NCBI GenBank assembly: GCA_963703895.1
Contig: CAVPFX010000002.1
Span: 1,240,001-1,304,000, forward strand
Reading direction: 5' to 3'
Length of the DNA stretch: 64,000 nt
DNA from: VRUE01 sp963703895
Lineage (GTDB): Bacteria > Actinomycetota > Thermoleophilia > Solirubrobacterales > 70-9
Under the pieces are notes generated by a model. The model saw nothing but the letters and a program-made list of their open reading frames with translations, searched no databases and was not told where the DNA came from. The position numbers and the translations under genes were made by a program. Below, piece after piece: positions 38,083 to 46,831 of this stretch. Position 1 is the stretch's first letter; every line of letters starts with the position of its first letter.

Positions 38083-38458
38083 CGCCTTCCAGCGCGCCCT
38101 GACCGGCGAGGTGATCGCCCGCTTCGAGCGCAAGGGCCTGCGGATCGCGGCGCTGAAGACGATGCGCGCCGACGAGCCGATCGCCAACAAGCACTACGAA
38201 GAGCACACCGACAAGCCCTTCTTCGGCGAGCTCGTCTCCTTCATTACCGGCGGCACCCTGGTGGCGATGGTGCTCGAGGGTCACGAAGCCGTTGCGGCGG
38301 CGCGCCAGCTGATCGGCGCCACCAACCCGGTTGAGGCCGCGCCCGGCTCGATTCGCGGTGACTTCGCGCTCGAGGTGACCTTCAACATGGTCCACGGCTC
38401 GGATTCGGACGAGTCGGCGGAGCGCGAGATCGAGATCTGGTTCCCAGAGCTTTCCTAG
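38051..38458 (+). CDS. ndk: Nucleoside diphosphate kinase
   Basis: Ndk equilibrates nucleoside di- and triphosphates by a phospho-histidine ping-pong mechanism. From GTG 38051, preceded by AAAGGAG at 7 nt, it is 135 aa. The pattern TLILVKPDAFQRALTGEV, NPVEAAPGSIRGDFA and the catalytic histidine in NMVHGSDSDESAEREI are complete. It overlaps the preceding gene by 32 nt and is followed, 2 nt after its stop, by repeat A3. Confidence 0.96.
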   Translation: MSRTLILVKPDAFQRALTGEVIARFERKGLRIAALKTMRADEPIANKHYEEHTDKPFFGELVSFITGGTLVAMVLEGHEAVAAARQLIGATNPVEAAPGSIRGDFALEVTFNMVHGSDSDESAEREIEIWFPELS

Positions 38459-38460
38459 CC

Positions 38461-38580
38461 TCGGCGACACCTGGGCGGGGGTCTCCACTTAACTTTTTCG
38501 GTGGAGAGTCTGGCCGCTGTCGCCGCGAGGCCGTGCCGAAAAAGTGCAAGACGTTTCGACCCCCGCCCAGGTGTCGCCGA
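38461..38580 (-). repeat. Family A palindromic intergenic element, copy A3 (inverted)
   Basis: Perfect 22-bp arms (38461-38482 and 38559-38580) flank the family A centre in reverse orientation; on the minus strand it reads CGTCTTGCACTTTTTCGG and CCGAAAAAGTTAAGTGGAG at the two ends, as in A1 and A2. The middle of the centre differs. The last base of the right arm is the first base of the maf ATG, so the element fills the whole ndk-maf gap. Confidence 0.85.
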
Positions 38581-39134
38581 TGACTCCGAGCGTCACGCTG
38601 GCATCGGGATCGCCGCAGCGGAAGGAGATCCTTCGGAAGCTTGGGGTGGAGTTCGAGGTCGTCGTATCTGGAGTGGACGAGCTCACTGGGGGAGACCCGG
38701 AGTTCGAGGTGCTCGAGAATGCGCGGCTCAAGGCGCGTGCGGTTGCGCGGGATGGCATCGTCATCGCCTGTGACACGGATGTAGTGCTCGATGGCAAGGC
38801 GCTGGGCAAGCCCGCCGATGCAGCGGAGTCGCGCAGCTACTTGGACCGGATGTCGGGCAGGGCGCATCAGGTCTTGAGCGGGCTTGTGGTCGTCGTCGAC
38901 GGCGAGGAGCGAGCCGGACTCGAACGCACGGCCGTCACCTTCAAAGACCTGAGCGAGGCGGAGAAGGAGCGCTACGTGGTGTTTGGGGAGTGGGAGGGGC
39001 GATCGGGCGGGTACGCGATACAGACGCTGGGGTCGACCCTGATCGAGCGGATCGAGGGCAGCGTCTCCAACGTGGTCGGCCTGCCGGTGGGCTTGCTGAT
39101 CGAGCTGGCGCCGGAACTTTTCGACCAGCGCTGA
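38580..39134 (+). CDS. maf: Maf-like nucleoside triphosphate pyrophosphatase
   Basis: The 184-aa protein has the Maf motifs: VTLASGSPQRKEILRKLG near the N-terminus, CDTDVVLDGKALGKPADA, the SGRAHQVLSGL strand and GRSGGYAIQTLGS, with EGSVSNVVGLPVG. Maf enzymes hydrolyse dTTP, UTP or modified nucleotides and have been linked to septum control; the gene commonly precedes mreB. The ATG at 38580 overlaps the repeat A3 arm by one base, so no ribosome-binding site of its own is evident. Confidence 0.92.
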   Translation: MTPSVTLASGSPQRKEILRKLGVEFEVVVSGVDELTGGDPEFEVLENARLKARAVARDGIVIACDTDVVLDGKALGKPADAAESRSYLDRMSGRAHQVLSGLVVVVDGEERAGLERTAVTFKDLSEAEKERYVVFGEWEGRSGGYAIQTLGSTLIERIEGSVSNVVGLPVGLLIELAPELFDQR

Positions 39135-39200
39135 GTCGTATTAGGCGTCCCATTTGTTCCGTTTGGGATCATTTCCCCTGGAAGTTCTCCAAATCCACGC

Positions 39201-40250
39201 ATGGGCGTATTCAGCTACCTCAGAGGATTGGGCGGCCGCGACATGGCCGTCGACCTCGGGACGGCCAACACCCTGGTCTATGTGCGTGGCCGCGGCATCG
39301 TCCTCTCCGAGCCCTCGGTGGTCGCGATCGACGTGCAGAGCGGCCAGGTGCACGCGGTCGGCGCCGAAGCAAAGCGGATGCTGGGTCGCACACCGGGGAA
39401 CATCACGGCGATCCGGCCGCTCAAGGACGGGGTGATCGCCGACTTCGACGTCACCGAGCAGATGCTGCGCCACTTCATCAAACAGGTGCACTCCAACCGC
39501 TTTGCCCACCCGCGCGTCGTCGTCTGCGTTCCTTCCGGCGTGACCGGCGTCGAGAAGCGCGCCGTCGAGGAGGCCTGTCTCTCGGCAGGTGCCCGCCAGG
39601 CCTACTTGATCGAGGAGCCGATGGCAGCGGCGATCGGCGCCGGCCTCCCGGTTGCGGAGCCCACCGGCTCGATGGTCGTCGACGTCGGCGGCGGCACCAC
39701 CGAGGTGGCGGTGATCTCGCTCGGCGGGATCGTCGTCTCGCAATCGATCCGGGTCGGCGGCGACGAGCTCGACGAGGCGATCGTCAACCACTGCAAGCAC
39801 GAGTACAAGCTGGCGATCGGCACCCAGACGGCGGAGGAAGTGAAGCTGGAGGCGGGCTCGGCCTCGCCGCTGCCCGAAGAGGTGCGCTCGGAGATTCGCG
39901 GCCGCGACCTCGTCTCCGGCCTGCCGAAGACGATCACGCTCGGCTCCGAAGAGGTCCGCGAGGCGCTGGGGGAACCGGTCGGACACATCGTCGAGGCGGT
40001 CAAGGACACGCTCGACCGCACTCCGCCGGAGCTGGCCGGCGACATCATGGACCGCGGCATTACCCTTGCCGGTGGCGGCGCGCTGCTGCAAGGACTCGAA
40101 CAGCGCCTCCGCGACGAGTGCCAGATGCCCTGTCAACTGGCAGAGTCACCGCTGACGTGCGTGGCGGTGGGATCGGGAATCTCCCTCGAGGAGTTCGAGA
40201 CCATGCATCGCGCTAGCAAGCAGAATTCCGGGACCAGGCACTTTGCTTAG
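39201..40250 (+). CDS. mreB: Rod-shape actin homologue MreB
   Basis: MreB forms membrane-bound filaments that guide lateral wall synthesis. The 349-aa protein has the actin-fold phosphate loops (AVDLGTANTLVYVRGRGI and VVDVGGGTTEVAVISLGG), VPSGVTGVEKRAVEEA, and GGGALLQGLEQRL. Its N-terminal GVFSYLRGLGGR is a short amphipathic-looking segment. With mreC, mreD, PBP2 and rodA downstream it marks a rod-shaped organism; many actinobacteria lack such a complete set. Confidence 0.96.
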   Translation: MGVFSYLRGLGGRDMAVDLGTANTLVYVRGRGIVLSEPSVVAIDVQSGQVHAVGAEAKRMLGRTPGNITAIRPLKDGVIADFDVTEQMLRHFIKQVHSNRFAHPRVVVCVPSGVTGVEKRAVEEACLSAGARQAYLIEEPMAAAIGAGLPVAEPTGSMVVDVGGGTTEVAVISLGGIVVSQSIRVGGDELDEAIVNHCKHEYKLAIGTQTAEEVKLEAGSASPLPEEVRSEIRGRDLVSGLPKTITLGSEEVREALGEPVGHIVEAVKDTLDRTPPELAGDIMDRGITLAGGGALLQGLEQRLRDECQMPCQLAESPLTCVAVGSGISLEEFETMHRASKQNSGTRHFA

Positions 40251-40288
40251 GTCTCCTTCATCGCAAGCCCCAAACTTAGGTCTTCACC

Positions 40289-41140
40289 GTGTACCGAAAG
40301 CAAGTACGCCGCCGTAGGGCGGTGCTCGCCCTGCTGATCATCGGCTCCTTCGCGCTGCTGACGATCACCTATGGGCGGGGATCGAACGGCCTGCAGCGCG
40401 GCGTCAGCACGATCTTCAGCCCGGTCCAGGGAGTGGCCGACCGCGCGCTCAAGCCCGCCCGCGACCTGGTCGACTGGTTCGACGAGACCTTCGACGCCAA
40501 GGGTGAAAACAGCCGCCTCAAGAGTCAGTTGGTGAAGGTGCGCGAGCAGGCCGTCGCCGGACAGGAGGCGATGCAGGAGAACGCGCAGCTGCGCAAGCTC
40601 GTCGAGCTCGATCGGGGCCCGGTTCTCGCCGCCTCCGCATACGAGGCGGTCACCGGGCGCGTGATCGCCCGCTCGCCGACGCTCTGGCGCGCCGGCGTGA
40701 CGATTGACGTCGGCAGTGGGGATGGCGTCCACGTCGACGACCCGGTGATCAGTGGCGACGGCGTGGTCGGCCGCATCGCCGCGACGGAGCCGGGTTCTTC
40801 ACAGGTGATGCTGCTCACCGACCATGCCAGCGCGATCACGGCCAAGGTGCTGCCCGCGGGGGTGCAGGGGATCGTCAAGCCGGAAGTCGGCGACCCCGAG
40901 CACCTGATCCTCGACTTCATCGACTCGACCAAGCTGGTTCATGGCGGCCAGACCGTGGTCACCGCGGGTTGGTGCACCCAGGGTCTCTGCTCGCTCTTCC
41001 CACCCGGCCTGCCGCTGGGGGAAGTCACCAAGGCATCGATCGTCGATCAGGAGGCGAATGAACAGGCCGACGTACGGCCCTTTGCCGACATCCGCAACCT
41101 CGACCTCGTCCAGGTCCTGACGGGAGGTTCGCGCGGATGA
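40289..41140 (+). CDS. mreC: Rod-shape protein MreC
   Basis: MreC is a bitopic membrane protein linking MreB to the wall synthases. The 283-aa protein has a basic N-terminus, one transmembrane helix (AVLALLIIGSFALLTITYG), a coiled coil (about residues 65-105) and the beta-barrel MreC domain with GRVIARSPTLWRAGVTID, GDGVVGRIAATEP and TAGWCTQGLCSLFPPGLPLGEV (here cited by GLPLGEV). GTG 40289 follows TTAGGT (40276-40281) by 7 nt, suggesting a second, leaderless promoter inside the cluster. Confidence 0.94.
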   Translation: MYRKQVRRRRAVLALLIIGSFALLTITYGRGSNGLQRGVSTIFSPVQGVADRALKPARDLVDWFDETFDAKGENSRLKSQLVKVREQAVAGQEAMQENAQLRKLVELDRGPVLAASAYEAVTGRVIARSPTLWRAGVTIDVGSGDGVHVDDPVISGDGVVGRIAATEPGSSQVMLLTDHASAITAKVLPAGVQGIVKPEVGDPEHLILDFIDSTKLVHGGQTVVTAGWCTQGLCSLFPPGLPLGEVTKASIVDQEANEQADVRPFADIRNLDLVQVLTGGSRG

Positions 41141-41685
41141 TCCTGACGCCGAAGATCGTCGCCCGCATCGCCGCGATCGGGCTGATCGGAGTCCTCCTGC
41201 AGCTCTCCTTCTTCTCCCAGGTCGAACTGTTCCACGTCAGCCCTGACATCCTGCCGGCGCTGGTGGTTTGCCTGGCTCTGCTCGGCGGCAGCCTCACCGG
41301 CGCCGTCGCCGGCTTCTCGATCGGCCTCTTCCTCGACTGCCTCCTGGTCGAGGCGCTGGGCGTCTCCTCGCTGGTGCTGCTCAGCATTGGCTACCTGGCC
41401 GGCCTCTTCCGCGAGCGCTTCGAGATCCACAACTCGCTGGTGCCGGCCCTGCTCTGCATGGGCCTGACCCTGGCCGCCGAGCTCGGCTTCGCGGCGATCC
41501 AGCTGCTGCTCGGGATCGATGCCCCGGTCAGCGTGCTGATCGTTCGCGACATGCTGCTGAAGAGCGTCTACGCCTTCTTCCTCGGCTGGCCGCTCTACCT
41601 GCTCGTCAAGCGCCTGCTGCGGCCCGCCTTGGTCGAGGAGCCGAAGCTGCAGCGCCGCCGCCAGCCACGGGTGCTGGGGGCATAG
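41137..41685 (+). CDS. mreD: Rod-shape protein MreD
   Basis: The 182-aa protein has about five or six hydrophobic helices and the MreD pattern: an early LQLSFFSQVELFHVSPDILP segment, GAVAGFSIGLFLDCL and a long C-terminal membrane helix with WPLYLLVKRLLRP. It is part of the elongasome membrane complex. It overlaps mreC by ATGA and precedes PBP2 by 6 nt. Confidence 0.9.
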   Translation: MILTPKIVARIAAIGLIGVLLQLSFFSQVELFHVSPDILPALVVCLALLGGSLTGAVAGFSIGLFLDCLLVEALGVSSLVLLSIGYLAGLFRERFEIHNSLVPALLCMGLTLAAELGFAAIQLLLGIDAPVSVLIVRDMLLKSVYAFFLGWPLYLLVKRLLRPALVEEPKLQRRRQPRVLGA

Positions 41686-41691
41686 GCGGCG

Positions 41692-43560
41692 ATGTACCTT
41701 CGCTCCGACGAGCGTGGCCCGGCGGTGAGCAGTCGCCTCGCCCTGCGCCTCGCGATCTTTGGCGGCTTCGCCGTCGTGCTTTTCGCCGTCCTCTTCCTAC
41801 GGCTCTGGCTGCTGCAGATCGTCGATGGCGAAACGTACCTCGCCGAAGCGAAGAACAACCGCACTCGCTCCTTCCGCACCAGCGCCCCGCGGGGGAAGAT
41901 CCTCGATCGCAATGGCCAGGTGCTGGTCGCCAACCGGACCAGCCTGGCGCTGCAGGTCAACCCGCGCAAGCTGCCGCTCGACCCGGTCGAGCGCCGGGCC
42001 GAGCTCTCGCGCCTGGCCGACCTCACCCACAGCACGCTGAAGCACTTGCGCAAGACGATGCACGAAAAGCTGAAGCTGGCGCCCGCTGCTCCCGTCACCC
42101 TGCGCCGTGACGTCGGCCACTACCTCGTCTACTACCTGCAGGAGAACCAGGAGCGCTTCCCGGGTGTCGAGGTCCAACGCGTGTTCGTCCGCGCCTATCC
42201 CGACGGCACCCTGGCCGCCCACATCTTCGGCAACGTCGGCGAGATCTCCCCAGCCCAGCTGAAAGATCCTCGTTACCGGGGCCTGGTCCCCGGCGATGAA
42301 ATCGGCCAGGATGGCGTCGAGGACACCTACGACCGCTTCCTGCGCGGCCAGCCTGGTCTGACCCGGATCCAGGTCGATGCCCTCGGCGAGCCGACGCCCA
42401 ACGGGCGCCTCGTCGACAAGCCGCCGGTGCCGGGCGACAGCCTCAAGCTCTCGATCGATCGGGACATACAGGCGGCGGGGGAGGCGGCGATGGCGGAACG
42501 CGGACTGCCGGGTGGCTTCATCACGATGGACGTGCACACGGGCGAAATTCTCGCGCTCGGCTCCTTCCCGACCTTCGAACCCGCGCTCTTCACCCGGCCG
42601 CTGACCCAGGCCCAGGTCGATGAGACCATCCGCAACCCGGCAACGCCGCTGACCGATCGCGCCATCGCCGGCCTCTATCCCACCGGCTCGACCTTCAAGC
42701 TCATAACCGCGCTGGCGGCGCTCGAAAGCGGCAATCTGCAGGTGAACGAAGCGATCGAAGACCCGGGCGTGCTGGTCGTCGGCGGTCAGGAATTCAAAAA
42801 CGCCGGCGAAGCGGCCAACGGGACGGTCAGCCTCGTCACCGCGCTGGAAGTCTCTTCGGACGTCTTCTTCTACACGCTCGGCCTGCGCATGTGGGACAGC
42901 GGCGAGCTTCAGCACTGGGCGCACGCGCTTGGCATCGGTCGCCCGACGGGCATCGACCTGCCCGGAGCCGAAGAAGGCCTCCTGCCCTCGCAGCGCTGGC
43001 GCAATCAGCTCTACAAGGAAGGCGAAACCGACAGGCCCTGGTCCGCCGGCGACAACATCCAGCTCGCCACTGGGCAGGGAGACCTGCAGGCCAGCCCGCT
43101 GCAGATGGCGGTCGCCTACGCGACGCTCGCCAACGGCGGCACCGTCGTCACTCCACACGTCGGCCTGCAGGTGGACGATGCGGCTGGGCGCGTGCTGAAA
43201 GAATTCGACCCCAAGCCACAACGGCGCATTCGCATCGATCCCTCGTATCGGGCCGCGATCCTGGAAGGGCTCCACGACGCCGCGCAGAACGGCAGCGGAA
43301 CCTCGTTTGAGGTCTTCGGCGACTTCCCGATCGAGGTCGCGGGCAAGACTGGCACCGCTCAGCGCCCGCCGCACCTGGACCAGTCGTGGTACGGCGTCCT
43401 CGCTCCGTACCCCAATCCGCGTATCGTCACCTTCGTTACGATGGAGGAAGGCGGCTTCGGTGCCGAATCGGCCGCCCCTGCTGCAAGGAAGATCCTGGAA
43501 GCGTATTTCGCCAATCAGCTCGCCCGCGAAGCGGGCCCCAAAGAAGAAAGCGAAGGCTAG
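41692..43560 (+). CDS. mrdA: Penicillin-binding protein 2 (elongasome transpeptidase)
   Basis: The 622-aa class B PBP has an N-terminal transmembrane helix (residues about 20-44), a PBP dimerisation domain beginning SFRTSAPRGKILDRNG, and a transpeptidase domain with the nucleophile S333 in GSTFK, SSD in VSSDVFFY and K552 in KTGTAQ. It cross-links peptidoglycan for lateral growth with RodA, encoded 6 nt downstream. The gene symbol follows the E. coli mrdA (pbpA) convention. Confidence 0.95.
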   Translation: MYLRSDERGPAVSSRLALRLAIFGGFAVVLFAVLFLRLWLLQIVDGETYLAEAKNNRTRSFRTSAPRGKILDRNGQVLVANRTSLALQVNPRKLPLDPVERRAELSRLADLTHSTLKHLRKTMHEKLKLAPAAPVTLRRDVGHYLVYYLQENQERFPGVEVQRVFVRAYPDGTLAAHIFGNVGEISPAQLKDPRYRGLVPGDEIGQDGVEDTYDRFLRGQPGLTRIQVDALGEPTPNGRLVDKPPVPGDSLKLSIDRDIQAAGEAAMAERGLPGGFITMDVHTGEILALGSFPTFEPALFTRPLTQAQVDETIRNPATPLTDRAIAGLYPTGSTFKLITALAALESGNLQVNEAIEDPGVLVVGGQEFKNAGEAANGTVSLVTALEVSSDVFFYTLGLRMWDSGELQHWAHALGIGRPTGIDLPGAEEGLLPSQRWRNQLYKEGETDRPWSAGDNIQLATGQGDLQASPLQMAVAYATLANGGTVVTPHVGLQVDDAAGRVLKEFDPKPQRRIRIDPSYRAAILEGLHDAAQNGSGTSFEVFGDFPIEVAGKTGTAQRPPHLDQSWYGVLAPYPNPRIVTFVTMEEGGFGAESAAPAARKILEAYFANQLAREAGPKEESEG

Positions 43561-43566
43561 GCGACG

Positions 43567-44763
43567 ATGTACGCGACTCGCGCCCGCCAGGCCCGGCCCG
43601 AGCCATTCGCAGTCCGTCCCGGCATCGCCGAGCGCCTCGGCCTGCCCTATATGGACGGCACCCTGGCCTTCTCCGCCGCCGCTCTCGTCGGCTTCAGCGT
43701 CTTCACCCTTGCTCAGGCCACAAAGCAGGACGTCCCCGGCAACCCTTATTACTTCGTTGACCGGCAGGCGTTCTACGGCGTGCTCGGGATCGTCGCCATG
43801 TACCTCTTGACCCGCATCGACTACTCACGCTTCCGCGAGCTGCGCGTCGGCATCTACACCTTCCTCTGCGTCAGCGTCTCGCTGGTCTTCGTCTTCGGTT
43901 TCGCCGCGCGCGGTTCGCGGCGTTCCTTCGAACTTCCCTTCTTCAGTTTCCAGCCATCGGAGCTGGGCAAGGTGCTGCTCGTCTTGGCCCTTGCCGGCTT
44001 TGTCATCGATGGCGCCAGGAAAGGGTCGGAGTGGCAGCGCACGGTGCGCTACCTCTGCCTTGGCCTGGCACCGGCTGCGCTTGTCTTCCTGCAGCCGGAT
44101 CTCGGCACCTCATTGGTGTACGGGGCAATCACCCTCGCCGTGATGTACGTGGGGGGCGTCCGCTGGACGCACTTCGCGGTGATCGGCGCGGCCCTCGTTG
44201 CATTGATTGCGGCGGTCCTCGTGCTGGCGCCCACAGTTGGGGCGCCGGTTCTCAAGGGCTATCAGGAGGAGAGGCTTACCTCTTTCCTGCAGCCCAGCGC
44301 GGACCCCAGTGACGCGGGCTACCAGCAAAATCAGGCCAAGATCGCCATTGGCTCCGGAGAGAAGTCCGGACGCGGCGATCGGGCCACCCAAACGCGGCTC
44401 GACTTTGTCCCTGAGCGGCACACCGATTTCATTTTCGCTGTGATCGGTGAGCGCTACGGATTCATGGGAGCCGCATTGGTCCTATCCCTATACGCCCTGC
44501 TTATCTGGCGGGCGCTGCGGATTGTGACGCTCTCGAAGAACTCCTACGGGACCCTGGTCGCAGGTGGCATCGCCGCCATGCTGTTGTTCCAGGTCTTCGT
44601 AAACGTGGGGATGAACCTGGGGATCATGCCGATCACCGGGATCCCCCTACCGCTGATGAGCTACGGCGGGTCGTCTGTACTGGCGACCTTCCTGGCGGTG
44701 GGCATCCTCCAGAGCATTCACATGCAAGCGCGGCTCAGCCAGAAAGGCAGGTTCGCCTGGTGA
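43567..44763 (+). CDS. rodA: SEDS-family peptidoglycan glycosyltransferase RodA
   Basis: RodA polymerises lipid II during elongation. The 398-aa protein has about ten membrane helices and SEDS motifs: FSFQPSELGKVLLVLAL, LQPDLGTSLVYGAI, the catalytic-loop region FVPERHTDFIFAVIGERYGF and PITGIPLPLMSYGGSSVLAT. A long hydrophilic loop contains GYQQNQAKIAIGSG. It directly follows PBP2 as its cognate partner. A 53-nt gap precedes rng. Confidence 0.95.
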   Translation: MYATRARQARPEPFAVRPGIAERLGLPYMDGTLAFSAAALVGFSVFTLAQATKQDVPGNPYYFVDRQAFYGVLGIVAMYLLTRIDYSRFRELRVGIYTFLCVSVSLVFVFGFAARGSRRSFELPFFSFQPSELGKVLLVLALAGFVIDGARKGSEWQRTVRYLCLGLAPAALVFLQPDLGTSLVYGAITLAVMYVGGVRWTHFAVIGAALVALIAAVLVLAPTVGAPVLKGYQEERLTSFLQPSADPSDAGYQQNQAKIAIGSGEKSGRGDRATQTRLDFVPERHTDFIFAVIGERYGFMGAALVLSLYALLIWRALRIVTLSKNSYGTLVAGGIAAMLLFQVFVNVGMNLGIMPITGIPLPLMSYGGSSVLATFLAVGILQSIHMQARLSQKGRFAW

Positions 44764-44816
44764 TCCCACGAAGGGATGCCGGCGTGCGTACCTACTCTGA
44801 ACTGAGCTAACTCAAA

Positions 44817-46661
44817 ATGAAAAAGACAATTCTGGTTTCCGCCGATCGTGGCGAGACCCGCGTCGCCGTCCTCGAGTCAAAAACGAAAGGCGGCAAACGC
44901 GACGTAGCGGAGCTCTACATCGAGCGCCGTGGCCGGCGTTCGATCGTCGGCAACATCTACAAGGGCAAGGTCGACAACGTCCTGCCCGGCATGGAGGCCG
45001 CCTTCGTCGACATCGGCCTCGAGCGCAACGGCTTCCTCCACGTCGACGAGATCGTCCTACCCAACGGCGAACAGGCGCCGAAGCGCGGGCGCGGCAAAGG
45101 CCGCCGCATCGACGAGCTGATCAAACCCGGTCAGGAGATCGTCGTGCAGGTGGTCAAGGACCCGCTCAAGACCAAGGGCGCGCGGCTCTCGATGAACGCC
45201 TCGATCGCCGGCCGCTACCTGGTCTACGCACCGCAGGGCAGCGGTGTCGGCGTCAGTCGTCGCCTGGCCGACTCCGAGCGCGATCGCCTGCGCAAGATGG
45301 TCGACCGCACCTACAAAGGTCCTGGTGGGCTGATCGTCCGCACCGCCGCCCACGGGGCCAAAAAGGCCGACTTCGTGCGCGAGATCGGCTACCTGCACAA
45401 GCTCAACGACGTGCTGGCGCGCCGCACCGAGCAGATCGTCGCCCCGGATCTCGTCTTCCAGGAGGCCGACCTGCCGGTGCGGGTGCTGCGCGACGTCTTC
45501 CTCAGCGACTTCGAAAAAGCGATCATCGACTCGCCCAAGCAGTTCGAACGGGTGACCAGCTTCTTCCAGCGCACCGCGCCGGAGCTGGTCGACGGGGTCG
45601 AGCTCTACGAGGAGCGCAAGCCGCTGTTCGAGAAGTGGGGCATCGACAAGGAGATCGAGTCGACCCTGGGCAAGCGCGTCGACCTCGCCTCGGGCGGCTA
45701 CCTGATCATCGACTACGCCGAGGCGCTGACCGTGATGGACGTCAACAGCGGCAGCTTCACCGGTCGCGGCAAAGGCGGCCTCGAGGAGACGATCACCCGG
45801 GTCAACACCGAGGCGGCCGAGGAGGCGGTGCGACAGCTGCGCCTGCGCGACATCGGCGGCATCATCGTCATCGACTTCATCGACATGGCGCGGGCCCGCA
45901 ACCGCGACAAAGTGCTGAAAACGCTGCGCAAAGCGCTCGACGCCGACAAGTCGAAGAGCTACGTGGTTGAGGTCTCGCCGCTGGGGCTGGTCGAGATGAC
46001 CCGCCAGAACGTCACCGACGGGGTGCGCGAGATCCTCACCGTGCCCTGTCCGACCTGCGAGGGCGAAGGAGTAGTGCTCTCCGGCGAGACCGTGGCACTG
46101 GATGCGATGCGCCGCCTGCCGGACATCGCCGCCGGGGCCAAGGAGGCCGAGGCGCTGCTGCTGCGGGTCCATCCCAAGGTCGCCGCCGAGCTGATCGATC
46201 CCGAGAGCGGTCTGGCAGAGCTCGAGAAGGAGACCGGCAAGCAGTTCCACTTCGAGGGCGGCGATGCGCTGTCGATCGACACCTTCGAGGTGGTCGAAAC
46301 CGGCAGCCGGGCCGAGATCGAGGAGCGGGCGCTGCCCTTCAAGGTCGGCGAGGAGGTGCTGGTCAAAATCGACGAGCCGCACATGTACAACGCCGACGAT
46401 GCCGTCGCTCGCGTCGACTCCTACATCGTCAGCGTCACCGGTGGCGGTCGCTTCGTCGGCGAGCGCAAACTGGTGCGGATCGAGCGGGTCGAGCGGGCCG
46501 CCGCGGTGGCCTCGCTGCCGCCCGGAGAGGCGAGCAACGGCTCGAGCGACAGCGCTGGCGGCGAGGAGAACGGCTCCCAGCTAGAATCCTCGGCCTCGCG
46601 CAGTCGCCGTCGCGGTCGCAGGGGTGGTCGCGGTCGGTCGCGCTCAACTTCCGATGACTGA
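44817..46661 (+). CDS. rng: Ribonuclease E/G family endoribonuclease
   Basis: The 614-aa protein has an S1-like domain (GNIYKGKVDNVLPGMEAAFVD), the 5'-sensor/RNase H-like parts, the DNase I-like catalytic motif with D308 in VMDVNSGSFTG and a second Asp in IVIDFIDMA, and the Zn-link CPTC at 411-414. Downstream of residue 510 is a TRAM-like segment (GEEVLVKIDEPH), then a Ser/Arg/Gly-rich tail (SRSRRRGRRGGRGRSR) likely to bind RNA. It processes rRNA and mRNA. Location between rodA and rplU is conserved in many bacteria. Confidence 0.93.
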   Translation: MKKTILVSADRGETRVAVLESKTKGGKRDVAELYIERRGRRSIVGNIYKGKVDNVLPGMEAAFVDIGLERNGFLHVDEIVLPNGEQAPKRGRGKGRRIDELIKPGQEIVVQVVKDPLKTKGARLSMNASIAGRYLVYAPQGSGVGVSRRLADSERDRLRKMVDRTYKGPGGLIVRTAAHGAKKADFVREIGYLHKLNDVLARRTEQIVAPDLVFQEADLPVRVLRDVFLSDFEKAIIDSPKQFERVTSFFQRTAPELVDGVELYEERKPLFEKWGIDKEIESTLGKRVDLASGGYLIIDYAEALTVMDVNSGSFTGRGKGGLEETITRVNTEAAEEAVRQLRLRDIGGIIVIDFIDMARARNRDKVLKTLRKALDADKSKSYVVEVSPLGLVEMTRQNVTDGVREILTVPCPTCEGEGVVLSGETVALDAMRRLPDIAAGAKEAEALLLRVHPKVAAELIDPESGLAELEKETGKQFHFEGGDALSIDTFEVVETGSRAEIEERALPFKVGEEVLVKIDEPHMYNADDAVARVDSYIVSVTGGGRFVGERKLVRIERVERAAAVASLPPGEASNGSSDSAGGEENGSQLESSASRSRRRGRRGGRGRSRSTSDD

Positions 46662-46809
46662 GCTCAATTCACGTACCCACGGATGTCGCGCCTGGCGCGG
46701 CGCTGGATCAGCACCCACAGCCTCGCGCGTAGCGCTGCTACGCGCAGCGGCCGCGTGCGCTGTCCAGCTTGGCCAGTCGCGCCCCCGCGGGCACGTCAAT
46801 TGAACTCAG
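46658..46809 (+). ncRNA. Structured leader candidate upstream of rplU (L21 operon)
   Basis: The 170-nt space before rplU holds a long-range inverted repeat (46658-46678 with 46789-46809, 21 positions with three mismatches) that would close a domain containing a perfect 9-bp, 3-nt-loop hairpin (46725-46733 and 46737-46745). This is the organisation expected of a ribosomal-protein autoregulatory leader or an RNase processing site. No match to a named leader family can be tested here. Confidence 0.45.
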
Positions 46810-46831
46810 CCATCTCGAGCGGCAAGGACGA

